Of a DNA stretch of 64,000 nucleotides, positions 20,913 to 31,129 are shown one piece after another. Positions within the stretch are counted from its first letter, which is position 1, and each line of letters begins with the position of its first letter. Source of the DNA: Toxorhynchites rutilus septentrionalis (taxonomy: Eukaryota; Arthropoda; Insecta; Diptera; Culicidae); contig NC_073744.1 in the NCBI RefSeq assembly GCF_029784135.1, positions 30,734,981 through 30,798,980 on the forward strand, given 5' to 3'. Under the pieces are notes generated by a model, which was given only the letters and a program-made list of their open reading frames with translations, was not told where the DNA came from and made no database searches. The translations under genes and the position numbers were made by a program.

Positions 20913-22670
20913 TGACGTAGGACTATCGTTGATTTAGAGATCATTTGTTTGAAGTTGAATCTAAATCTATTCTGAATGAATGAATAAATGAATATTTGGG
21001 GGAATTCGAAAACGAGAGCGTTACGTTGGAGGCACAAGGTTTTATGCATCCAATATAGGATACGAAAAACCTTGTTCTGAACAATAATCTTCAGAAGCTA
21101 ACCTGTTAACTGTACTTGATTGACAAATCACAAACCCAAATGAATTATATGGATATTTTATGGATAGAAAACATTAAAATAAACTCTTTCACATGAATGT
21201 ATTTTTAAATTCCCAGAGGAACTGGCAGATTATTTTCAGTAACGATTAGATATTTCCACATTTTCCTCGATACTGGAAGCCCACCAGTGGTTAATACTAA
21301 CTCGATAACCACCTGTTAATAGTACTTGATTGAAAAATATTTGGTCACAGTGTAACATGGATAGAAAACATTCAAATAAACTCTTTCACATGAATGTATT
21401 TTTAAATTCCCAAAGGAACTGGCAGATTATTTTCTAGCAATGATTAGATCTTTCCGGAACTTTCTCGATGCTGAATGGCATCCAAACGGAAAGAGTTCTG
21501 CGCGTGTATGTGTCGATCCTTCGCCGTCCACCTCCTCCAGCACGTTAGGCAACGATGTTGTCTTGTCGATGTCCTCACGAAAAATGAATGTGTCTCACCA
21601 CCAGAATATCGCTTAAGTATGCTTTTTGTGTGTGATTGAATCGAGAGAAGGTGTGGTTTACGACGGCAATTTGGAAGGCAAACTAGAGGGGAATGAACTC
21701 CCTGAGCTCGGAAATTTCGGCGACTGAGCAATAATCGATTGCGGGCGCATACAATATTGGATACGGAAATATCCTACTGATGGGGAAGAATAATCTTCTG
21801 AAGCTATCCTGTTAATTGCGATTGATTGAAAAACCACAAAACCAATGTATTTGGTCACAGTGTTACATGGATAGAAAACATTCAAATAAACTCTTTAACA
21901 TGAATGTATTTTTAAATTCCCAGAGGAACTGGCAGATTATATTCAGTAACGATTAGATATTTCCACATTTTCCTCGATACTGGAAGCCCACCAGTGGTTA
22001 ATACTAATTCGATAACCACCTGTTAATAGCACTTGATTGAAAAATATTTGGTCACAGTGTTACATGGATAGAAAACATTCAAATAAACTCATTCACATGA
22101 ATGTATTTTTAAATTCCCAGATTATTTTCCAGAAATGATTAGATCTTTCCGGAACTTTCTCGATGCTGAATGGCATCCAAACGGAAAGAATTCCGCGCGT
22201 GTATGTGTGTGTAGCGATGTCTTCCCGGGGAACCGTTTGTGGCATCACTCTCCTCTTGATGGATTCCCTTCTGGCCTAGGGTGCACAAACAGGCTCTTGG
22301 TGACACCGTTCATCCGCGCTTTCATGATAAACGAAGAGATTCACCACAACAGCGACAACATGCTCCAATCGCTGTTCAATTAGAACTGAGTGGATTTCCG
22401 AGCGGCGCTCGCTTATATACCGATTGGTGATTTCAATAGCCTGTTTTGAAAACAATTTTAAGACTATTGAAACAAGTTTTTGGATCAAAAAGTAACAAGT
22501 ATAGAACGCGTAGATATTTTATCTTTGGAATGAAGTGTTTATCATACCATTTCGTTCAGTTGTTTAGGAGCTATTAACGCTCAAAATCTCGGTCTCCGGC
22601 GTAACGCTTTCGTTTTCGAAACTTTGATTTTACACCCCGGTATAGAAATGAAAGACGTAGTCCTACGTCA
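20913..22670. repeat. TGACGTAGGACTACGTC-family repeat, both ends present
   Basis: The left end TGACGTAGGACTATCG (20913) and right end GACGTAGTCCTACGTCA (22654-22670) are inverted copies. The interior has long direct repeats: the block AAACTCTTTCACATGAATGTATTTTTAAATTCCCA occurs near 21182, 21377, 21890 and 22084. GGAAGCCCACCAGTGGTTAATACTAA occurs at 21276 and 21983. GATTAGATCTTTCCGGAACTTTCTCGATGCTGAATGGCATCCAAACGGAAAGA occurs at 21442 and 22138. The right third, read on the minus strand, equals the first part of the 15.8 kb copy, with a core promoter. Confidence 0.75.
22384..22419 (-). promoter_or_regulatory. TATA box plus initiator inside repeat (minus strand)
   Basis: On the minus strand TATATAAG (22419-22412) is followed by TCAGTT (22389-22384), again 32 bases from first TATA T to initiator A. 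The flanking text GCGAGCGCCGCTCGGAAATCCAC matches the 16.1 kb copy with only a few changes. Downstream transcription would run towards 22100 through frames without recognised domains. Confidence 0.6.
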
Positions 22671-23230
22671 AAAGTTACTCCTATACTCGCGTCGGTGTCA
22701 CAAACCGAAAGTGGTCCCTTACACGTCCCCTTCGTACCAACACAGGCGATACGCTAAGCAATGACGAACCACGAATGACGAAGCTACAGAGAGAACCGCA
22801 AAGTCGTAGTGTTGATGTTTTCTGAGAAATGAACCAATTATTGATTTCACGGTATTTCGCGCTCGACGCTCGCCGGCAACGATGTTGCTCCGATGATCAC
22901 CAAACGAGAAGGGGTGTGGTTTCAAATCGCGGGTAGCTTATTTATGACAAATAAGTTGAAAACGGGCAGAAACGGATGTATGAGTTGCTCGTTTTTGACG
23001 GTACGTGGAGGTAAGCACACAAATCGGCAGAAATGTATTGGAAAATGAAAATGCTTCCAGTTTTCATTACTTTAAACCGTTTAAGGATAAGGGAATTGTT
23101 ATGTATAGCATATCACACAAATCTTAGAGAATTTCCAATTCGGTTGGTATGCAAATCCGAAGAATTCGTTCGCTTTTAAAAAAACAGTGGAATCCGTTTA
23201 TAATGACATCCAATGGAGATCATGATAAGG
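22671..23230. repeat. dispersed repeat shared with 28.96-29.2 kb
   Basis: AAGCACACAAATCGGCAGAAATG, GAAAATGCTTCCAGTTTTCAT, ATGTATAGCATATCACACAAATCTTAGA and TTGGTATGCAAATC appear in the same order at 28.99-29.18 kb. 22860-22910 also holds a CAACGATGTTG word seen at 16482 and 21549. This is probably another member of the palindrome-ended family. Confidence 0.5.
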
Positions 23231-24209
23231 GGCACAATTTTAGACACCCCCTCCCTCTGTGGACATTATCTATACCCCTCCCTCTGTTATCCACGTGGCA
23301 TTTCTCCATTTTCTGAAAAAAAATCGCAAAACAATTGAATTGTGCTTAAATTTTTATTTTAAGTTTTTTATGTTTTTTGTTTCTATTCTCTATTCTATAG
23401 TTTGACATCGATAGAAATGGATAGTAATGGTTTTTTCTCAATGCTTTGATTTGTCCCCCAACATTTTTGTTTACTTTCTTTCAAACCCCATTTATGTTGT
23501 TGTTACGTTATATTACGTTTTCATTCTGTATTTTTTGAAACTTTCAGTTATCCTATTCTCATCAGAGACCCCCTGGTCCCTTTTTCAAAATATACTATAA
23601 TTTTATTAAGGCTCATATGGCGTTAGCCTGGCGGGGCCGGAAGTTCAATGTTTTGACAATTTTTCTTTTCGGCTATGTTAGACATATTACTAACATAGCC
23701 GAAAAGACTGATTACTCGCGGTTGGCTCGAGGGTTAGTATTACGAAGTATTGTTAGTATTGTTCTCATAATTGGGATGTTGCCGTCTCCAATGATCTGTA
23801 CGTGTGCACGACACGGAATACTTCCTATTGGGATGCAACTGACCACTAATCATTAGGCAACTCCCCCCGTCGTCTGTACCCCATATCTAGCGTGATGCGT
23901 CTCTCTCGACTCGAGGAATCCAGGCTAGAATGTCACTGGCCAGCACAATCTTCAGCTCGTGTAGAGTTGTCTCCCTGGACCGTCTTTGGCGAAGATGTTC
24001 AATTGCATAGACCCCAGGCCCAGGAAAATACTCGCCGTTCGAAGATGCCGACTGTTCTTGCTCCCCTTATCGCGGAGGGGAAGAAACAAAGATCTTTGGA
24101 TCACAATTTCTTGATCAAATTTTGAAATACTAGCAGGCATGTTTTAGAAAACTGCCGGTAGCTGCCTAGATCTTGATGCTTGATACATTATGCGTGTTCC
24201 CCGCCACTA
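23231..24209. other. repeat-derived spacer with a perfect hairpin
   Basis: 23230-23310 is a CT-rich GTGGACATT/CCCCTCCCTC repeat also present at 30.88-30.96 kb. 23665-23706 is a perfect 17-bp inverted repeat (separate entry). 23710-24209 is probably the continuation of the LINE fragment on the minus strand but has no domain I can read with confidence. Confidence 0.35.
23665..23706. repeat. perfect 17-bp hairpin
   Basis: CTTTTCGGCTATGTTAG (23665-23681) and its exact reverse complement (23690-23706) are separated by 8 bases. The stem is perfect, so in RNA it would fold stably. Confidence 0.85.
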
Positions 24210-24390
24210 CTAAAAGGTTGTGGTAAACACGGTAAACACGAACACTAAGACTGAATCCTGAGGTACACCAACGTCTTAGTGGAGGTGTCTGGATCTGGTG
24301 TAACCAACTTTTACCTCGAAGGTTCGGTTTGTCGTGAGGGTTTTCACAAAGTGCAACAGATTGCTGTCTACCCCCCAGTCTGTCAATGTC
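24210..24390 (-). pseudogene. non-LTR retrotransposon reverse transcriptase fragment
   Basis: The minus strand reads WGVDSNLLHFVKTLTTNRTFEVKVG and then DVGVPQDSVLVFVF, matching the palm region of Jockey/CR1-like LINE reverse transcriptases where a GVPQGSVLS block is invariant. Here the Gly after Gln is Asp, and stops interrupt both sides. The YADD motif is not found. It is a dead fragment. Confidence 0.65.
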
Positions 24391-25397
24391 TTTAGAACTA
24401 GTGGAATCCAGGATAGGTTTTATGCCTTCTCAAGATTCAGAGCTACCATCTATTAAATTCATAATACAGAATTCCCAATCCCACCAGCCACAAACAACGA
24501 CTTCCTCCAAGTGAAAATCGCCTTTGGGGACAGCTAATGGTGGATTGCACCAAAGTTTGTTTTTGATGAAATTTGTTGTAAATGATGAAAATTTTTATCG
24601 CCCATCACGATTTGCTTGTACTACTTTTCTGTACGTTTGTAAAGCGAGTCGCTGATGGAGATACGAACCATTAAATGTTTTTCGGTCAACTAGTGTAGAA
24701 CCCATACATTGCAGCGTTTCAGGTAACCAAGGTTCACCAGGTGCTCATGGATATAAATATTTGTAATGGATCTGCTATTTGATGTGTCGTATACTGAGAA
24801 TTATTCTTTATCAGTGTCTCCATTCGATTATCATCAACTTCCCGGACAACCCAATAGAAGTGTGTTCCAGTGACCACCACATTTCAACGAAGTTCGTATT
24901 CGTAGATAGAGACGCTTCTCCGGGGCTAGTTGGTCATTTTTGACTAAGTTTGGTTATAACTTTGTAGTACGAAGTTTGCGTTAGAATGTTATGTGCCACA
25001 ATAAAGCTACCTTTTAACCTTCCAATGAAAAATAACCAGAGAATCGTTTATTTGACATTTTCTTTATATTTCAGAATAAATTGTCGAACTAACCCAACAC
25101 ACGGGGTAAGTTGATCATAATATAGGGCATGTCTATCATATAATGCAATATATAGGACATGTTCTTTTTGGTCAAATAATAAGCGTTTTTTCCATCAGAG
25201 GTTTCCTTCATTCTTATTTAATTAATTAAATCATAACATAAACAAATTAATGAAAATTTCCAATTCTATTCTTTTTTCTATCTGAAAACTACATGAAAGT
25301 CTTCAAATGTCTGGCTCGGCTTATAATTTTCCGTTTATTCGATTATCGATTGATTGTGGCGCCATTTTTAAATATTCGATTCATTCGAATAATTGTC
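24391..25397. other. AT-rich spacer, no gene seen
   Basis: No terminal repeats, domains or splice-framed exons stand out. A LINE 5' continuation is possible but not readable. Confidence 0.35.
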
Positions 25398-25560
25398 TGA
25401 CGTGGGACTTCCGTTGGTGTTTGTTTGTATTGATCAAATTATTCATTGAATAAAACAATTTTCGAATTGAATTGAATTCAACATTTTTGCTGTGTAAGTA
25501 AAGAATTTGATCAAACGCCATGTAGTGTAAGGCACCTTGGTTTTGATGGCTGTGTTAGTT
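25398..25560. repeat. TGACGTAGGACTACGTC-family repeat, one end
   Basis: TGACGTGGGACTTCCGTTGG (25398) followed by GAATTCAACATTTTTGCTGTGTAAGTAAAGAATTTG and GGCACCTTGGTTTTGATGG is the right end of the 44.1-44.6 kb copy read on the opposite strand. The copy breaks off near 25560. Confidence 0.6.
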
Positions 25561-26180
25561 TGCTAAGGCATATGTAAACAGACGTAAGGAGTTCTGGAAC
25601 AAAGTCTTTTTTGCGGATGAGCCGAAAACCAATATCTTTGAATTGAATGGCAGACAGATGGCGTGGAGGAAACCAGGATCGGTGCTTCAGATTCAGCATT
25701 TGGTTATCACAGTAAAACACGACGTCGCTAGTCAGATGATACATGGTATATTGGCGGCTTCTGGAACTGGAACCATGGTGTTTATTGATTCGGCGATGAA
25801 CAAGATCGCTTAATTTGTCTTCCTGAAACGTAACCTGCAGTCCCCCGTTCAAAAATTCGGTCTCCCTCGTGATTACTACCTTCAACAGAATAATGACCCG
25901 AAGCAAACTGATCTCATCATGTGGGAATACCTGCTCTATTATGTCCCAATCAACTCAAAACACCTCCGAAATCACCGAACTTGAACACTATTGAGTATAT
26001 ATGGTGGGAAATCAAGAACCATCCATCCATCAAAATCCAGGGAACGAAATGGAACTCAAAACGACGATTACGGAGATCTGGGAGGTAGTTCCGTCTACAG
26101 TGACCAGAAATCTCGCCTTGGTACTTGCAGAAAGTGCTGGGCGCCAAAGGGGGGCCATATCAAATACTAGGGGATTGATT
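25561..26180 (+). pseudogene. Tc1-like transposase, DDE domain remnant
   Basis: Frames along the plus strand give the Tc1 DDE core in order: EFWNKVFFADEPKTNIF (first catalytic region), GRQMAWRKPG, ASGTGTMVFID, DYYLQQNNDPKQT (second Asp in the NDPK-T block), then in a shifted frame SPNLNTIEYIWWEIK (third residue, Glu of the IE pair) and AKGGP-like end. At least two frameshifts and a TAA at about 25811 disrupt it. Only the last two thirds of the gene survive. Its 5' side is cut by the adjacent palindrome-ended repeat. Confidence 0.8.
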
Positions 26181-26600
26181 TTTGTTATCTGTTAACATTT
26201 CTGAACTGATTTCAATTTTCTTTTTAAGAAAAACTGTACACTCAGTTTTACCACGTCTTGAATGGAGACTTTTTGTTTGTATTTTAAACATGAAGTAGAA
26301 ATGTGGCCATTTCATTTTTTTCTTATCACTACATGAATTATTTACTGTAATGCCGAAAATCTTAAAAATAACAAACCAGCACGAGTTGTATACTCAATTT
26401 TGCGATTGACTGTATATAGATAAAAAAAAACAATTATTTGTCAATCGTGTGAATTATGTTTCATAACTAATCGTTTATACTTAAGTGGAAGTAAATAGGG
26501 TGCGTAAAACACATTCTAGAAAACGAAAAATGAATAACATTCAAGCTCAGTAAATTTCCGTCCACAAGTGGTACCTAAGATTTCTCTATTACAAAGAAAG
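26181..26600. other. 3' flank of the Tc1 remnant, AT-rich
   Basis: Likely the noncoding end of the preceding element (AAAAACTGTACACTCAGTTTTACC near 26229). No other feature seen. Confidence 0.4.
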
Positions 26601-27340
26601 AGAAAAAAAACAATCATAGATCCCACCAATCGGTCATATACCGAGAGAACAAATGCGATCACGAAGCGATAAATGCAGCGAAAACGCACAACAAAGCGGA
26701 AGCGAAAAAAAAACTGCAACTAACAAACACACATACACACGTGTACGCACGCAGCAAGAGACGAGATCCACATGCATCAATATCTCTACCCCCACAAGAG
26801 TGTGGCTAGAAGAATATGTAACGACGGAAACGTCACCAAGAAGAAGTTTCGCAGTTTGAATAAATCAAAGGCTACCTATCTCGCGCGGTGAAGGCTTTCA
26901 TACATACTACACCACACACCACCACCACCACCGCGCACAGTAGGCATCACTCCACAGTCCGTCACATAGATCTATCGAACTATGATAAGACGAATTATGT
27001 GTGGCAGCAGCGAGTGTGAGCGAGTGAACGTTCGGATGGGAAGAAGGACGAACGAAAGAGTGAAGATCCGCCGAAATCATCCCATAGAGTCTCAGTCCTC
27101 CACCACCACCGAAAGTGGACGATGATTTTGGTTCCGAAGGGTGGGGAGAAGGATGATGAAGAAAAATCGCATGTTTTGTTGCGAACCACGCGCTTCCTCT
27201 CTCTGTCGCGCACGCTCTCTCTCTCCCGCGATGGCTAGTGAAGTGACCCTCGCACCTACACAACGAAACCGAATCGCAGCGCGCACCCCGTTGAGCCCGT
27301 CAACGGAAGGCGGTGAGTCACGCTGACGTTTATTGTGAAT
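26601..27340. other. GC-richer host island; possible 5' exon with splice donor
   Basis: CpG-rich sequence with ACACAC and CCACCACCA tracts and no TE features seen. A strong donor, GTGAGT at 27313-27318 after GGAAGGCG, closes the island on the plus strand, consistent with a noncoding first exon spliced downstream. No coding domain is visible in any frame. Confidence 0.4.
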
Positions 27341-28406
27341 AATACGGGTATTGTCTGGAATCTGGAAGTAGGACCTAATTAATTTTCAGATTGATTACAA
27401 AATACGTTGGAAACTGTATAACAAGGACGTGTTATTTCGCATTGCAAATTGTAAGTGATCATTCAACAAAAAGTCTTTGATTATGACGGATGATTCCCCT
27501 ATTTGACTGTGTGTTTTGATGTTTTCTTCGTATACTATGACCTTCACAAAGCGAATATACGGTTTCGATTCACACAATATTGTAGATAGACGAAAAAGTC
27601 CATGCTTGTCCACGAGAGGGGGAGGGATATAGATAATGGCCACAATACGTTGAATAAATAATTTGAAAACAAGAATCATCACCGTATTAAACAATAAATG
27701 GAATCTATTTGGTATTTCCGAAACAATTATCGGTAAGGTTCATAAATTCATATTTTTCATATCGTTGAACTTCTTTGCTAAAATTTGTATCCTGATAGTA
27801 ACGCACATGGACCCAGAGCGATCGATTCTATTCTATTGGTTTTAGAGGATAATGGCAGGATGAAAACACTATCCAAGCATGTTAGAATGTTCGATTATTG
27901 AAAATACACGACATTTCTTTTCTAGATGTGCTTTCTTCCGCTCTTAATATAAAAACCGTTTCGCTTCTTTCACTCGAAAACTCCGAAGTTTTCGCAAAAA
28001 TAGAACACGAACAACAAATTCTTTAACGGGACATGTATTAGCAGTTCCATTACAAATATCTGTGCTCATGACACCTGGTGAAGCAAGGTTTCGCAAAACG
28101 CTACAATGTACATACACTATTTGATCGAAAAACACTCAAAATATCTCATTGACCGTAAATTGACCGTAAAAAAATCAATGAATCCTATTTCCATCAGCTC
28201 GTGTTTACAAACTCACAATTTTGAGACAAATCGTGACTGGTATGCAAAACTTCATGTCTCTTTGACAGTCCGGAGGAATTGTTAGAGTTTACCTGCAATG
28301 TGCTTTTCCACCCACCATCCTTCCCAAATACTGCATCTTCAGATTATCATTTGTTCAGTTCGCTGGAAAAAAAATCGAGGGGTTGTATCCGAGACACGAT
28401 CGCTTA
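27341..28406. other. spacer, nothing recognised
   Basis: AT-rich single-copy-looking sequence without open frames resembling known proteins. Confidence 0.35.
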
Positions 28407-29289
28407 GGACGTAGGACTACGCAATCTTTTTTTTTAATTTGTTGATTTATCACTACGAATATTATTTGCGAATACGTCGACATTTCAAAAATAACTCTTT
28501 AATAAAAAGTTCCGAGGACCCCGAAAAGGTTTAATGGCTTGCGTGGTTTTGTAGAATCATTTCGCGAAGCAACGATTCTTTCTTGCCTTTGCGAGAACAA
28601 TACACTAATTGGTTATATGTCGCAATTTGTTTCTTTATATCAATGCACTCATTGCATTGAATATTTAACGAGAGACATCTTCCGTGCATCGCCATTCAAT
28701 AAGCATTAAACACGCGTCTAACAGATGTACATAGTTGCCGCGAAAAAAAATGAAACATCGAAACACACTCCATGTGAAATATTCGCTAGCGTTCACAGCT
28801 CGAGGGAAAACATAAAACAAAAAACGAGCAGAATAAGCGACCTTTGTTGTTTCGGACACAGAAAAATTCTGAGAATTTTCCACAGAGGAGATGTAATATA
28901 TACACGCTAACAACAGTTTACTTACTATGCAAGGGTGGAGTTTACTTCGCAAATATTCTCTTTTCGCTATCCCCCTTCGTTGTTTCTATTCTAGCGGCTG
29001 CATAAATTGCCCGTTATTGACAGCTCTGTTCGGGAAAGCACACAAATGGGCAGAACAAATGTATGGGGAAATGGGAATGCTTCCAATTTTCATCAATTTT
29101 AACCATATACAGACTATGGGATTGTAATGTACAGCATATCAAACAAATTTTAGAAAATTTCCGATTCGATTGGTATGCAAATCGTTAAAATACGTTCGCA
29201 GTAAAAATAATTATTAACGTTAACTTTAATTCATAAAAACGTGACCTGCTTTCTGATTTGGCCCTCATGTAAGACGTAGTCCTACGTCA
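28407..29289. repeat. TGACGTAGGACTACGTC-family repeat, both ends, with histone-like 3' stem-loop
   Basis: Ends GGACGTAGGACTACGC (28407) and GACGTAGTCCTACGTCA (29273-29289) are inverted copies. At 28505-28560 the minus strand reads ACCACGCAAGCCATTAAACCTTTTCGGGGTCC, an altered version of a histone mRNA 3' stem-loop context (see the 36.4 and 42.2 kb copies). The right half equals the 22.9-23.2 kb repeat. No coding domain is seen. Confidence 0.65.
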
Positions 29290-29740
29290 AAAATTAAAGG
29301 GCAAGAATTTCAATTCATTGGGGAGCGGATAGCACCTTACCCAGTCTTTTGACGAAAAAACAACAAAAGTATAAGGAATAATTAGGTGCGTTATAATCGA
29401 ATATAAATATGTATGTCTTCAACATAATTCTTTCTATTTTTCTCCAAAAATTGGCACGAATATTCCGAAAAATTTTTAGACAAGGAAAGATTTTGCAATT
29501 GTGAACTAATCTTAAGAATGTGAATCAGTTAGTTGAACGGCATGAGACATTAGGCACTGACGAGAAACATAGATGTTCATCAAATCTAAACTACATAATA
29601 TCACACAACGTTTTCATATATTGGACAACTGTACTATTAATAAATTTCATTTATCGTTGTAAAACCATTGATAATAAAATAGAAACAATTTTTTTTCGCA
29701 AGTAAGTATTTTTTTAAAAGAAGACTAACTCATTGGTTGC
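29290..29740. other. AT-rich spacer
   Basis: No recognisable feature. Confidence 0.35.
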
Positions 29741-30187
29741 ATTGGATTTTAATGTGAAGTACCTAGTCCCCTGCCAGTTGGTGCCGTCCAGTGTCAGGCT
29801 GGTCTGATCATCCGTAATGTTGTTTTTTACCCAACATCTTCTGCCGCTCCTTCATTACTTCATTACTTCCGCTCGGAAACGGCCGACCTCGACTAGCACT
29901 TCCGCATAAAAATATCCATATGGGCCAGGTACTTCTTCAAGTATTCCCAGTCCAAGCTGTGGGACGATGTGACAACATTGTTCCCGGTCTTCCTCTTCAG
30001 ATTCAGCACCTTCCGTTTGACGCTGGTGTCGTTCTTCAGAAGGGAGAGGACGATGATATTGAATATCATGATAAAGTGTCCGGATTAAAAAGCCGTCCGG
30101 ATTCTGAAGCATCACTTTATCTGGCGACATGAAGTGTCTCGCGTACGAACGAAGCATCGAGCGAAGTTGCTCGAATATTTCCGTCAT
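29741..30187 (-). pseudogene. unrecognised gene-like coding remnant, divergent from 30350
   Basis: A minus-strand frame opens with MTEIFEQLRSMLRSYARHF at 30187 and stays open for 110 codons to 29855. The middle switches character: the next frame reads KRKVLNLKRKTGNN and SHSLDWEYLKKYLAHMDIF, and further down a third frame reads NITDDQTSLTLDGTNWQGTRYF before a stop at about 29724. The pieces look like one protein broken by frameshifts, with protein-like composition and codon use, but I do not recognise the family. It may be a processed gene copy or the 5' part of a small gene. Its first ATG lies about 160 bp from the ATG of a plus-strand gene-like exon pair. Confidence 0.4.
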
Positions 30188-30349
30188 GGTCGCAGCTAAT
30201 CAACTGATAAGAGCGTCGAAGCATATTTGTAGAAAGTTTAATATACGTAAGATTTAAAGAAAATTTGTTCCTTTAAACTATCTTTTGTATTTTTTTAATT
30301 GCCATCCGAATTAAGCCCATTTGTAATGCAAGCGATATGTGATAAAAAT

Positions 30350-30548
30350 GCTTGATTCGGATCATGAATCGGAATTTATTGCTGATCGGACTTCCTGGGT
30401 AAGCAATTTGTGCAGTATTCCTTGAATGATAACTTATTCTTTTTCCTCGTTAAACTAACTGCACGACCTTTTTGCAGCATGAATATTTGAACATGGAAAG
30501 TGTTAACTGGGTTTGTAGTCTATTCGGTGAAAATGATTTGCAACAGTT
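30350..30548 (+). pseudogene. two-exon gene-like fragment with consensus splice sites
   Basis: An ATG at 30350 begins MLDSDHESEFIADRTSW, which ends exactly at a GTAAGC donor (about 30401). After a roughly 75-bp intron closing in TTTTTGCAG (about 30478), the frame continues in the same phase as HEYLNMESVNWVCSLFGEND and then meets another donor-like GTAAGG at about 30551. A later stretch (30652-30797) reads MNNPRLPMEIARWLIVYMSY, possibly a third exon, though the simple splice from the second exon does not keep it in frame. Phase-matched introns of mosquito size suggest a real gene or a recent copy. I do not recognise the protein. Confidence 0.4.
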
Positions 30549-31129
30549 AGGGTAAGGGTGAATATTTTAAAATGTCGATTTATGACATTACGACTAAGAT
30601 TTAGAGCCTGCCGCTTAATTGTGTGGCCGATTTGTTTAGTGTGAAATTGGAATGAATAATCCTCGACTGCCAATGGAAATAGCTCGATGGCTCATAGTTT
30701 ATATGAGTTACTGCACAAATACAGATTTCACTCTTTGTTTAGAAAAAATGGGGATGATCGAACGGGCAACACTCTCAGGCAGTGTAGCAATTGTATAGAT
30801 AAACGAGAAGTTCTCAAGGTAGCAATTTCTAATTTAGTTTTGAAAAGATTTGAATGTATCAATAAAAATATTTATTTTAAGTGTCCACGGAGCCATTACT
30901 CACACCCTCTCCCCCTTACCGTGGACAAGGGTGGACATTTTCGTAACTCCTACCTCCCTAAAGTTGCCCACGTAGCATGTAAACAGCCCCATAAGAGTTT
31001 AAAAAAAACCATAAGAGTTTAAGAAAACATCTGTCCAAATATTAGCAACGCCAAGCTGGGCTTGATAATTTTTAATGATGATTCATAATTATTTAGAAGA
31101 CCAGCTACAAATGTGTTTGTGATCGTAGC
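30549..31129. other. possible further exon and CT-rich repeat
   Basis: 30652-30797 is the candidate third exon noted above. 30880-30970 is the GTGGACA/CCCTCTCCCCC repeat also present at 23.23-23.30 kb. The rest is AT-rich. Confidence 0.35.
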
